From Keratinibaculum paraultunense (lineage in GTDB: Bacteria; Bacillota; Clostridia; Tissierellales; Tepidimicrobiaceae), in the NCBI RefSeq assembly GCF_016767175.1, contig NZ_CP068564.1, positions 868,001-932,000 on the forward strand: 64,000 nucleotides of DNA, written 5' to 3'. The translations under genes and the position numbers were made by a program. Of the stretch, positions 1 through 8,479 are shown piece by piece (position 1 is the first letter of the stretch; every line of letters starts with the position of its first letter). A model generated the notes under the pieces. It did no database searches. It saw only the letters and a list, made by a program, of their open reading frames with translations, and had not been told where the DNA came from.

Positions 1-1
1 T

Positions 2-688
2 CCAATAGTTGCTTTAGTAGGATATACTAATGCAGGAAAATCAACTTTAATGAATAGATTAATAGAGACAGATGATAAAACAAATAGAAATAAAAAAGTA
101 TTTGTATATGATATGTTATTTGCTACTTTGGATACTTCCTTAAGAAGGGGAAGATTGCCCAACGGACAGCCATTTTTGATTACTGATACTGTAGGTTTTG
201 TGAGTAAACTTCCTACTCACCTGATAGAAGCTTTTAAAGGAACTTTAGAAGAAGTAAAGTATGCGGATTTACTTCTGCATGTTGTAGATGCCTCCAATTC
301 AGATTTAGATATACAAATTAAGACCACTTATAATATATTAAAAGAATTAGAAGTGTTAGATAAACCTATAATTACTGTATTCAATAAGATGGATAAGACA
401 AATATTGAGGATTTAATATACGATACTAGATATGTAGATAAGGAAATATTTATATCTAGTAGAGAACATACTAATTTGGATGAATTATTAAATATGATTG
501 AAAAAAGTTTACCTCAAAAATACAAAAAAGTTGATTTAATGATCCCTTATAATAGGCAAAGCTTAGTAAATTACTTTTTAGATAATTATGAAGTAGATCA
601 TATAGAATATTTAATAGAAGGTACTAGAATTAATTTAAGTATTAATCAAATAGATTTTGAAAGATATTCAAAGTATATTTCATGCTAA
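2..688 (+). CDS. hflX: HflX ribosome-splitting GTPase, C-terminal part (5' end outside window)
   Basis: The last 228 residues of an HflX-type translational GTPase enter from the left edge; the reading frame is open from base 2, so the first ATG at 50 is internal. Visible motifs are the P-loop GYTNAGKST, the G3 region DTVGFVSKLP (the usual HflX form) and the G4 motif NKMD in TVFNKMDKTN. HflX binds ribosomes and separates stalled or stressed 70S particles. The N-terminal HflX-specific domain must lie upstream of the window. A weak hairpin near 716-735 follows the stop codon. Identification is by motif and domain order. Confidence 0.9.
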   Translation, partial: PIVALVGYTNAGKSTLMNRLIETDDKTNRNKKVFVYDMLFATLDTSLRRGRLPNGQPFLITDTVGFVSKLPTHLIEAFKGTLEEVKYADLLLHVVDASNSDLDIQIKTTYNILKELEVLDKPIITVFNKMDKTNIEDLIYDTRYVDKEIFISSREHTNLDELLNMIEKSLPQKYKKVDLMIPYNRQSLVNYFLDNYEVDHIEYLIEGTRINLSINQIDFERYSKYISC

Positions 689-782
689 TATTTTTTAATT
701 GAATGTATTTATTAAAAACTAATTGAATAATTAGTTAAAGTTGGGTATTATAATAATAAGAAAATAAAGGAGGCTGGTTCCA

Positions 783-1223
783 ATGATTGTAAGAAACTGT
801 GCAGGTGGAGTGGTTTTTGCTGGGAATAAAGTATTTATTCTAAAAAATGATAAAGATCAATGGGTACTACCTAAAGGGAAAATTCGTAATGGTTCTCTTC
901 CAACAGATACGGCAATAAGTCGTATTAAGTATGAAACAGGCATAAATGCCAACATTGTTTCAACTGCTGGAGAAACCAATTACGAATTTTTTTCTTTATC
1001 AAGAAAACAAGAAGTATACAACAAAATCATATGGTATATAATGGAGACTGATACTTCGGATTATAATATTAATAAGGATGAAGGATTTAAAGATGGTGGT
1101 TTTTATCCCATAGATGAAGCTATTGATATGATAACCCATAGTCAAGATAAATCTTTAGTAAGTTTATCTTATAAAAGATATTTGGAAATAAAGAATGATG
1201 AAATAGATGAAATATATGCTTAA
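783..1223 (+). CDS. Nudix-fold protein with a degenerate Nudix box
   Basis: A 146-residue single-domain protein with a clear Nudix-hydrolase scaffold: CAGGVVF at the N-terminus and WVLPKGK at residues 27-33. Working Nudix enzymes hydrolyse nucleoside diphosphates linked to another moiety, using GX5EX7REUXEEXGU. Here the box occupies residues 32-54, and by position the first E is S38, the R is S46, the next E is R47 and the following E is Y50. Only E51, G32 and G53 remain. Most metal-binding glutamates are therefore missing, so hydrolysis is unlikely and a binding or regulatory role is more plausible (inference). The ribosome binding site AAAGGAGG lies about 8 bases before the ATG. A TTGAAT-17-TATTAT promoter-like element (723-751) precedes it. 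It sits alone between hflX and a yigZ homologue. Confidence 0.8.
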   Translation: MIVRNCAGGVVFAGNKVFILKNDKDQWVLPKGKIRNGSLPTDTAISRIKYETGINANIVSTAGETNYEFFSLSRKQEVYNKIIWYIMETDTSDYNINKDEGFKDGGFYPIDEAIDMITHSQDKSLVSLSYKRYLEIKNDEIDEIYA

Positions 1224-1247
1224 ATAATATAAAATGAAATTAGTTAA

Positions 1248-1289
1248 AGAGAAGGGTATGTCTTAAAGGATATTATCCCTTCTTTTTTA
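1248..1289 (+). terminator. Rho-independent terminator after the Nudix-fold gene
   Basis: The arms AGAAGGG (1248-1254) and CCCTTCT (1277-1283) can pair and are followed by a run of T. This separates the Nudix-fold gene from the yigZ homologue. Confidence 0.65.
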
Positions 1290-1336
1290 TGTTATAATTT
1301 TTTATGTAGTAAAGTTTTGAAAGGAGTTGTATAAAT

Positions 1337-1984
1337 ATGAATAATACATATAGAACTATATATAAATATGGAGAAGATGAGATTATAATAAATAAATCTA
1401 GATTTATAGGATATGCAAAACCTATTGAATTAGAACAAGAGGCTCTTGATTTTATAGAGGAGATAAAATCTAAGCATAAAGATGCAACTCATAATGTTTA
1501 TGCTTATGTTTATGGAAAAGATAATAATATTCAAAGATTTAGCGATGATGGGGAACCTTCGGGAACAGCTGGAATTCCAGTATTAGAAGTGATTAAGAAG
1601 GAAGATCTTCGGAATGTAGTAGTAGTAGTTACTAGATATTTTGGTGGAACAAAGTTAGGTACTGGAGGGCTTATTAGAGCTTATACTAAAGGGGCAAAGA
1701 TAGGATTGGAGTCAGGGATAATAATAGAAAAGGTGCTTCATCATAAATTGAAAATACGAATAGACTATACTCTTTATGGTATGATTGAGAACTATTTGAT
1801 GACTAAAGGTTATTTAATAGATGAAATAGTATATGATGATCAGGTAAATATATATGTGTATGTTAAATATTCAGAATTTAATTTTTTTAAGAAGCAAATA
1901 GTGGATTTAACTAGCGACAATGTAATTATTGAATATATTGATAAAGAATATATACCTATGAAAGATGGGAAAAGATTAAAATAA
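1337..1984 (+). CDS. yigZ: YigZ/IMPACT-family protein
   Basis: 215 residues, the normal length for the bacterial YigZ/YvyE family (IMPACT N-terminal domain followed by a ferredoxin-like DUF1949 domain). The family signatures RFSDDGEPSGTAG and VVTRYFGGTKLGTGGL are intact in the N-terminal half. The cellular role is not settled: structural work suggests nucleic-acid or ribosome contact, by analogy with eukaryotic IMPACT, which inhibits GCN2 activation. ATG start with GAAAGGAGT about 9 bases upstream. It converges with the TSUP gene pair on the opposite strand, the two stops lying 8 bases apart; an AATTGTT/AACAATT hairpin (1988-2009) may end transcription in both directions. Confidence 0.88.
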   Translation: MNNTYRTIYKYGEDEIIINKSRFIGYAKPIELEQEALDFIEEIKSKHKDATHNVYAYVYGKDNNIQRFSDDGEPSGTAGIPVLEVIKKEDLRNVVVVVTRYFGGTKLGTGGLIRAYTKGAKIGLESGIIIEKVLHHKLKIRIDYTLYGMIENYLMTKGYLIDEIVYDDQVNIYVYVKYSEFNFFKKQIVDLTSDNVIIEYIDKEYIPMKDGKRLK

Positions 1985-1992
1985 AAAAATTG

Positions 1993-2337
1993 TTATTTTT
2001 TAAACAATTCATATATCCCAATAAATAGAAGAAAAATTCCAAAGTATTTTTTTAAATTGTTGGAATTTATGTTAATAGCTATAAATGAGCCAATTACCGC
2101 TCCAAATATTCCCCCTAGTATTATCCATTTAGCATGTTTGAATTCTATGTTTTTTTCCTTATAATGAATTATTAAAGCAATAAAAGATATTGGTATAAAT
2201 ACAATAAGATTTATTCCTTGAGCTTGTTGTTGTGTTAGGTTGGTGAAAAAGACTAAAGAAGGAATGAGTATAGTACCACCACCTATTCCCATGCCACTAA
2301 TTATACCTGATAAAAAACCAATTATAAATAATTTCAT
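1993..2337 (-). CDS. Half-size TSUP (TauE/SafE) membrane permease, second partner
   Basis: 114 residues, mostly hydrophobic, with about four membrane segments and the TSUP signature FLSGIISGMGIGGGTILIP near the N-terminus. TauE/SafE family permeases move sulfite, sulfoacetate, thiosulfate or related organic anions and normally have 7-8 helices in about 250 residues, so this protein is half length. It follows the other half-size TSUP gene with an ATGA stop/start overlap (2334-2337), which points to translational coupling. The two products probably pair as a heterodimer (inference). The substrate cannot be read from the sequence. Confidence 0.82.
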   Translation of the reverse strand: MKLFIIGFLSGIISGMGIGGGTILIPSLVFFTNLTQQQAQGINLIVFIPISFIALIIHYKEKNIEFKHAKWIILGGIFGAVIGSFIAININSNNLKKYFGIFLLFIGIYELFKK

Positions 2338-2693
2338 TTAAATATCATCCTTAAAGCAGTAATAATTATTGTAGAACCAAATACTTTTCTAAGCATAGAT
2401 GTAGGTACTTTATTTAAAATCTTAGCACCTATGAAGCTTCCAAAAATTCCGCCTAAAATTACAATCAAGGCTATTTTATATTGAATAATATCCTTCTTTA
2501 AATATATAAAAGAACTTATAATGGATAAAGGTAATATGATTGAGATAGCAGTGGCATGGGCTTTATAATCTTCAATACCTAGTATAAACACCAACGCAGG
2601 TACTACTAAGGTTCCTCCGCCAGAGCCAAATAAACCATTTATTATTCCTGCTATAACGCCAATACTTATTAGTTTTAAAACCTTTGTATTCAT
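2334..2693 (-). CDS. Half-size TSUP (TauE/SafE) membrane permease, first partner
   Basis: 119 residues from the ATG at 2693. This start is preferred over an upstream in-frame one at 2759 because AAAGGAG lies 8 bases before it and the protein then begins directly with the conserved hydrophobic repeat GVIAGIINGLFGSGGGTLVVP. It holds about four membrane segments, one TSUP repeat. Full-length family members carry two such repeats in inverted order; here the second repeat is a separate downstream gene overlapping by ATGA. Both halves keep the glycine-rich loop that defines each repeat, so this looks like a genuine two-gene permease and not decay of one gene. It is divergent from nadE. Confidence 0.82.
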   Translation of the reverse strand: MNTKVLKLISIGVIAGIINGLFGSGGGTLVVPALVFILGIEDYKAHATAISIILPLSIISSFIYLKKDIIQYKIALIVILGGIFGSFIGAKILNKVPTSMLRKVFGSTIIITALRMIFK

Positions 2694-2805
2694 AATATTC
2701 TCCTTTATGATATAATAAGTTAAAGAAAAGTTATAATCTTTGATTATTAATTTTTCCAAAATAGTATAAAGTTATACTTGATTATATCATCATGGAGGTA
2801 GTAAA

Positions 2806-3534
2806 ATGAATAATGTAGGAGAGGTTATAAATGAATTAGTCCAATGGCTAAGGTTAAAAGTAAAAGAAGCCAATAGTAATGGAGTGGTATTTGGATTAAG
2901 TGGTGGTGTAGATTCAGCTGTAGTAGCAGGATTAGCTAAAAGAGCTTTTCCTAATAATTCTTTAGGGATAATTATGCCTTGCCATAGTAATCCTATAGAT
3001 GAAGAACATGCTTTACTCGTAGCAGATAGTATAGGCTTAAAAACTGAAAAAGTTGACTTAACATCTGTTTATGATGAATTTATCGCCATGGTTCCTATTG
3101 AAAAAACTAATACTTTAGCTAAAGCTAATATAAAGCCCAGGTTAAGAATGACTACTTTATATTATTATGCAGCTTCATATAATTATTTGGTTTTAGGCTG
3201 CAGTAATAAGTCAGAGTTTACTATAGGATATTTCACTAAACATGGAGATAGTGGAGTTGATTTGTTTCCTATTGCAAATTTTGTTAAAAAAGACATTTGG
3301 GAAATGGCTGAATATTTGGATATTCCTCAGATAATAATTGAAAAACCTCCTACGGCCGGATTATGGGACGATCAAACAGATGAAGATGAAATAGGATTTG
3401 GATATGATATTTTGGATAATTATATATTATATAAAACAGGTCCAGAAAATATTGTGAAAAAAATTGAAAAAATGAATAAAACAAGTAAACATAAGAGAGA
3501 ATTCCCGCCTATTTTTATATCACAGAAAGAGTAA
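2806..3534 (+). CDS. nadE: NH3-dependent NAD+ synthetase
   Basis: 242 residues, the size of the ammonia-dependent NadE family without a glutaminase domain. It adenylates nicotinate adenine dinucleotide with ATP and amidates it to NAD+, the last step of NAD synthesis in the cytoplasm. The PP-loop signature GLSGGVDSAVVAG is at residues 29-41, and further conserved blocks GCSNKSEFTIGYFTKHGD and PTAGLWDDQTDEDEIGF are present. GGAGG lies 6-7 bases before the ATG. yebC follows about 55 bases downstream. Ammonia must come from free pools or an amidotransferase elsewhere. Confidence 0.94.
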   Translation: MNNVGEVINELVQWLRLKVKEANSNGVVFGLSGGVDSAVVAGLAKRAFPNNSLGIIMPCHSNPIDEEHALLVADSIGLKTEKVDLTSVYDEFIAMVPIEKTNTLAKANIKPRLRMTTLYYYAASYNYLVLGCSNKSEFTIGYFTKHGDSGVDLFPIANFVKKDIWEMAEYLDIPQIIIEKPPTAGLWDDQTDEDEIGFGYDILDNYILYKTGPENIVKKIEKMNKTSKHKREFPPIFISQKE

Positions 3535-3590
3535 CATGATTGTTAAACGTTTATATTTTAGTACAATATAGAAGAAGGAGGTCGGTATTT

Positions 3591-4334
3591 ATGGCAGGTC
3601 ATTCTAAATGGAATAATATAAAGAACAAAAAAGGCAAAGAGGATGCTAGGAAAGCCAAGGAATTTACTAAACTAGCTCGATATATCATGGTAGCAGCAAA
3701 AGAAGGAGGAAAGGATCCAGAATATAATCCTCAATTGAAGGCTGCAATTGAAAAGGCAAAAGCAGCCAATATGCCTAATGATAATATAGAAAGAGCAATC
3801 AAAAAGGGAGCCGGAGAATTAGGAACTGAAACTTATGAGGAAATAACTTACGAAGGATATGGACCAGGTGGAGTTGCAGTATATGTATCTTGTTTAACAG
3901 ATAATAGAAACAGAACAGCTTCTGATGTAAGACATGCTTTTGACAAATTTGGAGGTAACTTAGGGCAAACTGGTTGTGTTTCATTTATGTTTGATAGAAG
4001 AGGTGTATTAGCTATTGAAAAGAAGGATGATATTGATGAAGATGAATTAATGCTTCGAGCTATTGATTTAGGAGCATTAGATTTTGAAAGTGATGAATTT
4101 GGTTATGAAATAATTACCAGTCCTGAAGATTTTAATGATATTAGAGATGCATTGAGTAAAGAAGGGTATGAGTTTTCTATGGCAGAGATAGCTTTTTTAC
4201 CTCAAAATACAATAAAATTGACAAATGAAGAAGATATTAAAAATATGGTAAAATTAATAGAAACCTTAGAAGATAATGATGATATCCAAGAAATTTATCA
4301 TTCTTGGGAAATTCCTGATGATTTAGAGATATAA
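3591..4334 (+). CDS. yebC: YebC/PmpR-family (TACO1-type) protein
   Basis: 247 residues from the ATG at 3591, where the universal family start [11 protein letters not shown] begins and GAAGGAGG lies 9 bases upstream; the open frame extends to 3540 but that part is not conserved. YebC proteins are three-domain factors described both as DNA-binding regulators and as ribosome-associated factors that help translation of difficult stretches such as polyproline, like mitochondrial TACO1. Conserved blocks [22 protein letters not shown] and [14 protein letters not shown] are intact. It probably has its own promoter (TTGTTA-16-TACAAT, 3540-3567). A good terminator follows. Confidence 0.93.
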   Translation: MAGHSKWNNIKNKKGKEDARKAKEFTKLARYIMVAAKEGGKDPEYNPQLKAAIEKAKAANMPNDNIERAIKKGAGELGTETYEEITYEGYGPGGVAVYVSCLTDNRNRTASDVRHAFDKFGGNLGQTGCVSFMFDRRGVLAIEKKDDIDEDELMLRAIDLGALDFESDEFGYEIITSPEDFNDIRDALSKEGYEFSMAEIAFLPQNTIKLTNEEDIKNMVKLIETLEDNDDIQEIYHSWEIPDDLEI

Positions 4335-4358
4335 TTGTATTTAGTGAGATTTTTATAT

Positions 4359-4397
4359 TCGCCCTTAATTTATAAATTTTGGGCGATTTATTTTATT
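4359..4397 (+). terminator. Rho-independent terminator of yebC
   Basis: TCGCCC (4359-4364) pairs with GGGCGA (4381-4386), followed by a T-rich tract. The G+C-rich stem stands out in an AT-rich region. Confidence 0.8.
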
Positions 4398-4469
4398 AAG
4401 AATAAATCTATATATTATAAACATAATAAAAGTATGGTTAAATAAAAAGATGATTTAAGGGGTGAACTA

Positions 4470-4643
4470 ATGGAAAACAATCAAAGTTTTGAACAAATAA
4501 AGGAAAAATTTAAAGCTGCTGATGTAGATGAGAAAATTGAAATATATACCACTGTAAGGGGATTAACTGTAGAACAGTATAAGGAACTTTTAAGAATGTT
4601 TCCCATTAAGTATTTAGATAAATTAGAAAAAGCTATGGGATAA
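4470..4643 (+). CDS. 57-residue protein of unknown function
   Basis: A short open frame not assigned to any family I recognise. It starts at ATG 4470 with AAGGGGTGA about 5 bases upstream and ends at TAA 4641-4643. The product is charged and probably helical: an amphipathic N-terminal half (EQIKEKFKAADVDEKIEIY) followed by LTVEQYKELLRMFP. It has no membrane segment and no cysteines. A good ribosome binding site, normal codon use and a hairpin directly after the stop support it being real. It stands between yebC and the TIGR01906-like membrane protein gene. Confidence 0.6.
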   Translation: MENNQSFEQIKEKFKAADVDEKIEIYTTVRGLTVEQYKELLRMFPIKYLDKLEKAMG

Positions 4644-4676
4644 GCTGAAGGATGTTTCTTTCAGCTTTATGTTTAA
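4642..4676 (+). terminator. Probable terminator after the 57-residue ORF
   Basis: AAGCTGAA (4642-4649) pairs with TTCAGCTT (4660-4667), followed by a moderately T-rich stretch. The T run is interrupted, so termination may be partial. Confidence 0.5.
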
Positions 4677-4724
4677 ATGGGACAAGTTATGGTAATTTAT
4701 AATTAAAAGGAAGAAGGTATTAGT

Positions 4725-5411
4725 ATGAAAAGGATATTTTTTTTGTTATTAATTATATTTTTACCAATGTATATTTTTTTAAAAGGGGTTGAAATCAATG
4801 CTTTTAATAAGAAATTATATATAGATTCTTATAAGAAGAACAATGTGATGGATATCACTGGAAAGGAACTAAAAGAATTAGAGATTATAACGGAGGATAT
4901 ATTTTCATATTTAAGGGATGATTCAGATGAGGAAATTTTAAGTTCATATTTTAATTCTAGGGAAATTAAGCATATGGAAGATGTAAAGGTTTTATTTGAA
5001 AAGGGATTCAAAATTAAAAAATTATCGTTGGCATTATTTTTATTTGGGATTATAGGATTAGTAGTATTAGGCGAAAGCAGTAAAATAGCTAAGGGAATTT
5101 TTTATGGCAATTTAGTATGGTGGTTTATTATCATAATTTTATTTATGTTTACAACTATGAATTTCAATAAATACTTTACTTATTTTCATGAAATATTTTT
5201 TGATAATGATTTATGGTTACTAAATCCTTATGAGGATTTAGTAATTCAAATGCTTCCTGAAGAATTTTTCATAAATATATTTAATAGGATATTGTTATTT
5301 TTTATATCTATATTGGCAATAATACAGCTAATAAGTTATATATTTATGAAAAAGGGGAAGGATATTGATGGATTTTTTAATCAAATTAAGGGATTATTCC
5401 GGCAAGATTAA
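4725..5411 (+). CDS. TIGR01906-like (DUF1461) integral membrane protein
   Basis: 228 residues with about four membrane segments (near 4-20, 100-115, 127-143 and 188-208) and an extracytoplasmic loop of about 75 residues after the first. The conserved patch FHEIFFDNDLWLLNP followed by DLVIQMLPEEFF is what I associate with the TIGR01906/DUF1461 membrane proteins of Firmicutes, whose function is unknown. AGGAAGAAGG lies shortly before the ATG. Its last 44 bases overlap the next gene in another frame, suggesting the two are translated together. The pair is upstream of, and probably transcribed with, the aro genes. Confidence 0.75.
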   Translation: MKRIFFLLLIIFLPMYIFLKGVEINAFNKKLYIDSYKKNNVMDITGKELKELEIITEDIFSYLRDDSDEEILSSYFNSREIKHMEDVKVLFEKGFKIKKLSLALFLFGIIGLVVLGESSKIAKGIFYGNLVWWFIIIILFMFTTMNFNKYFTYFHEIFFDNDLWLLNPYEDLVIQMLPEEFFINIFNRILLFFISILAIIQLISYIFMKKGKDIDGFFNQIKGLFRQD

Positions 5412-6291
5412 AAAAAGATTTATATTAAATGAATATTATATTAGACGAATAAAAGATGGTAAAAGTTTAGGAGCATCTTTTATGGATTGGTTTTTTATAA
5501 GTTTAATTATTGGTCTGTTTTTTTATATTACCATTTTTAATTCTATTCAAAACTTTGTAATAACTATACTTTTAACAGGTTTGCTATTATTTATATATGT
5601 TTTTTTATTAGTATATGTTAAAAGAAAAGTAAAAAAGAAAAATATATTAAAAATTAATGAAGAAATAGGAGAAGAACAAATTCGTAGAAGAATTGAGAAG
5701 TATAAAGATAATGAATTTTGCTTATTTATTAAAGATATATTAGAGAAGTATTATGATGTGTGTTTTTTTCAAGGATGTAATGGAATAGATTTTATTGGTG
5801 AAATAAATGGAGAAATGTATGGTATAAAATGTATTAAAAGCTCCTGGGATGATAAAATATATTTAAAGGATATAAATTATTTTATTGAAGCAATGAGGGA
5901 AAAAAATATTGGTGAAGGAATAATAGTTACAAATGCTTATTTTAGTGAGGATGTAAAACAAAATGTAGATTATTTATTGATAGATTTTAATCATATTAAA
6001 AACATGCTCAAAGAAATTGATATGTTTCCAAATAATGAAGAGATAGAGAATTTGATAGTTTCAGAACATAAAGCTAGAAAAAAAGATTTAAAAGAGAATT
6101 TTAAGATAAATAGAAAAGGAAAAATATATAAATTCCTATTATTGGGTTTAGCTTTATATATTGTATCATCTTATGTCGCATATCCTTTATATTATAAAAT
6201 TATGGCATTTATATCTTTTGCTTTAGGAATTTTTATTGGAGTTTATAATTTAGCTCAATATATGAGATCAATTAGAGAAAACAGGTTGTAA
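5368..6291 (+). CDS. Membrane-anchored Mrr-like (PD-(D/E)XK fold) protein
   Basis: 307 residues from ATG 5368 (a TTG sits one codon earlier); AAGGGGAAGG precedes it inside the end of the upstream gene. Two membrane segments near residues 42-62 and 64-85, a cytoplasmic domain around 105-225, then two more near 256-276 and 280-296. The central domain has the layout of Mrr-type restriction endonuclease catalytic domains: CNGIDFIGEI (usual GDGGIDLI), MYGIKCIKSS (usual YLIQCKR) and EGIIVTNAYFSEDVK (usual GVFVTTGxFT). The Asp of the first block is present, but the QxK of the second reads K-C-I, so nuclease activity is doubtful. Membrane-tethered Mrr-fold proteins of this shape occur in Firmicutes without a known role. 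Overlap with the previous gene suggests a functional pair. Confidence 0.7.
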   Translation: MDFLIKLRDYSGKIKKRFILNEYYIRRIKDGKSLGASFMDWFFISLIIGLFFYITIFNSIQNFVITILLTGLLLFIYVFLLVYVKRKVKKKNILKINEEIGEEQIRRRIEKYKDNEFCLFIKDILEKYYDVCFFQGCNGIDFIGEINGEMYGIKCIKSSWDDKIYLKDINYFIEAMREKNIGEGIIVTNAYFSEDVKQNVDYLLIDFNHIKNMLKEIDMFPNNEEIENLIVSEHKARKKDLKENFKINRKGKIYKFLLLGLALYIVSSYVAYPLYYKIMAFISFALGIFIGVYNLAQYMRSIRENRL

Positions 6292-6309
6292 TTTTTGTGA
6301 GGTGATAAT

Positions 6310-7431
6310 GTGCTTAGATTTTTAACTGGTGGTGAATCCCATGGAGATGCATTAGTGGGTATATTGGAGGGGATTCCTGCAAATTTGTATCTAGAGAAGA
6401 GTTATGTAAATAAAGAGCTAAATAGGAGACAAAAAGGTTATGGTAGAAGTGATAGAATGGCTATAGAAAAGGATGAAGTTATAATTTTATCTGGAATAAA
6501 TAAGGATTACACTACTGGGAATCCTATTTCTATAATGATTAAAAATAAAGGGAAAAATATACAATTAGTAGAGATTACAAGACCAAGACCTGGACATGCA
6601 GATTTAGCTGGTGCTTTAAAATATAATCAAGTTGGAGCAAGAAATATATTGGAGAGAGCTAGTGCACGAGAAACAGCTATGCGAGTGGCTATTGGAAGTA
6701 TATGTAAAATATTTCTAAATGAATTTAATATATCAATATTTAGTCATGTAGTTCAAATTGGGCAAGTTAAGTCCAATAAAAATTATTATACTAATTTAAA
6801 TTTAGAGGAATTAAAAAATGTAGATAAATCTTCAATTAGGGTAGTAGATAGAGATGCAGAAAAATCAATGATAGATGCAATTTATGAGGCAAAAGAACAA
6901 GGTGATACCATAGGTGGGATAATAGAGATAATAGGAGTAAATATTCCAGTAGGGTTAGGTAGTCATGTTCATTGGGATAGGAAACTAGATGCTAAGATAG
7001 CTTATAGCATGATGAGTATTCCTGGGATCAAAGGAGTAGAATTTGGCTTAGGGTTTGATGGCGTTATTAAACTAGGTTCACAATTTCATGATTCTATTTC
7101 TCATGATGAGGAATATTATAGGACAAGCAATAATGCTGGGGGTATTGAAGGAGGCATTTCTAATGGAGAGGATATAGTGTTAAGATTGGTAATGAAACCA
7201 ATTCCCACATTGAAAAAACCTTTACAAACTGTAGACATGGAGTCTAAAGAAAAGGTTACAGCTCAATTCGAAAGATCAGATATATGTGCAGTGCCTTCAG
7301 CTAGTATTGTAGCTGAAGCTATGCTTGCTTATGTGCTTGCTAATGAGATGTTGATAAAATTTGGTGGGGATAGTATGGAAGAGATCAAGAATAACTATAT
7401 ATCCTATATGAATATTTTGAAAAATAGGTGA
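6310..7431 (+). CDS. aroC: Chorismate synthase
   Basis: 373 residues, normal length. It converts 5-enolpyruvylshikimate-3-phosphate to chorismate using reduced FMN, the seventh step of the shikimate pathway. The family start LRFLTGGESHGDALVGILEG, the RRQKGYGRSDRM block and the C-terminal RSDICAVPSASIVAEAM are intact. GTG start at 6310 with GAGGTGAT about 4 bases upstream; the overlapping ATG at 6308 is out of frame. It opens the aroC-aroB-aroA operon, with aroB 4 bases downstream, and may be transcribed from the membrane-gene pair upstream. Confidence 0.95.
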   Translation: MLRFLTGGESHGDALVGILEGIPANLYLEKSYVNKELNRRQKGYGRSDRMAIEKDEVIILSGINKDYTTGNPISIMIKNKGKNIQLVEITRPRPGHADLAGALKYNQVGARNILERASARETAMRVAIGSICKIFLNEFNISIFSHVVQIGQVKSNKNYYTNLNLEELKNVDKSSIRVVDRDAEKSMIDAIYEAKEQGDTIGGIIEIIGVNIPVGLGSHVHWDRKLDAKIAYSMMSIPGIKGVEFGLGFDGVIKLGSQFHDSISHDEEYYRTSNNAGGIEGGISNGEDIVLRLVMKPIPTLKKPLQTVDMESKEKVTAQFERSDICAVPSASIVAEAMLAYVLANEMLIKFGGDSMEEIKNNYISYMNILKNR

Positions 7432-7435
7432 TATA

Positions 7436-8479
7436 ATGAATATCTTTATAGATAAATATAATCTTTCTAGGTTTTATGAATATGTGCTTGATGAGTCCAT
7501 TAATAGAATATATATAATTACTGATAAAATTGTAAACAAATTATATATTGAGTACTTAAAATCATATATTGATAATAATATTGAGACTTATGTGTATGTT
7601 CTTCCGCCAGGAGAAGAAAATAAAACTATTGAAAATGTATTGCTTATTTATGATGATTTAATACAAAACAATATAGATAGACAAACTCTCATAGTTAGTT
7701 TTGGGGGAGGAGTTGTGGGAGATATTGCAGGTTTTGTAGCTTCTACATATAAGAGGGGAATAAAATATATACAAATTCCAACTACTTTTTTGTCCCAAGT
7801 TGATAGTAGTATTGGAGGTAAAACTGGTTTTGATTACAAGGGTTTTAAAAATATAATAGGAACTTTTTATTTTCCTGAAAGAATATTTATTGATGTTTCT
7901 TTTTTAAAATCCTTATCAAAGAGAGAAATTATTTGTGGCTTAGGAGAGGTATTTAAATATGGATTAATAGCGGATTATAGTTTGTTTCAATTTATCAAGA
8001 ATAATTTTAAAAATATATATGACAAAAATCTAGATATCTTAATGCATATAGTTAATAGTTCTGTAAATATTAAGCACAATATAGTTTCAAAAGATAAATA
8101 TGATAAAGGATTAAGGAATATATTAAATTTTGGTCATACTATTGGGCACAGCATCGAATCTTATTATAATTTTAGTAAATATAATCATGGAGAGGCTGTT
8201 ATATTAGGTATGATGTATGAATTTTATATAGCATTGGAATTAAGTTTAATAGATAAAGAATATTTCGCGGAAGTGTATAATACACTAAGTTTTATATTAC
8301 CACCTATTTCATTTACTAGAAAAGAAATAGAAGATTTAATCCATATTATGAAAAACGATAAGAAAAATATAGATAATAATATAGCATTTGTTCTTCCAAT
8401 AGACAAAGGGAAGGTAGATGTATTTTATCATATAAATGAAAATTTAATTATAAAAGCTTTAGAGGGTGATTGGTTTTGA
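7436..8479 (+). CDS. aroB: 3-dehydroquinate synthase
   Basis: 347 residues. It cyclises 3-deoxy-D-arabino-heptulosonate-7-phosphate to 3-dehydroquinate, using NAD+ and a divalent metal. The NAD-binding block SFGGGVVGDIAGFVASTYKRG, the substrate block PTTFLSQVDSSIGGKTG, and the metal histidines in NFGHTIGHSIE and YNHGEAV are visible. ATG start 4 bases after the aroC stop, with a GGTGAT ribosome binding site inside aroC. The stop codon overlaps the probable aroA start as TTGA, indicating translational coupling. Confidence 0.95.
   Translation: MNIFIDKYNLSRFYEYVLDESINRIYIITDKIVNKLYIEYLKSYIDNNIETYVYVLPPGEENKTIENVLLIYDDLIQNNIDRQTLIVSFGGGVVGDIAGFVASTYKRGIKYIQIPTTFLSQVDSSIGGKTGFDYKGFKNIIGTFYFPERIFIDVSFLKSLSKREIICGLGEVFKYGLIADYSLFQFIKNNFKNIYDKNLDILMHIVNSSVNIKHNIVSKDKYDKGLRNILNFGHTIGHSIESYYNFSKYNHGEAVILGMMYEFYIALELSLIDKEYFAEVYNTLSFILPPISFTRKEIEDLIHIMKNDKKNIDNNIAFVLPIDKGKVDVFYHINENLIIKALEGDWF

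Noticed and set aside
2763-2778. AGTATAA/TTATACT inverted repeat between the TSUP genes and nadE
   Set aside because: Short and AT-only apart from two bases; expected by chance in such sequence, so not called an operator.
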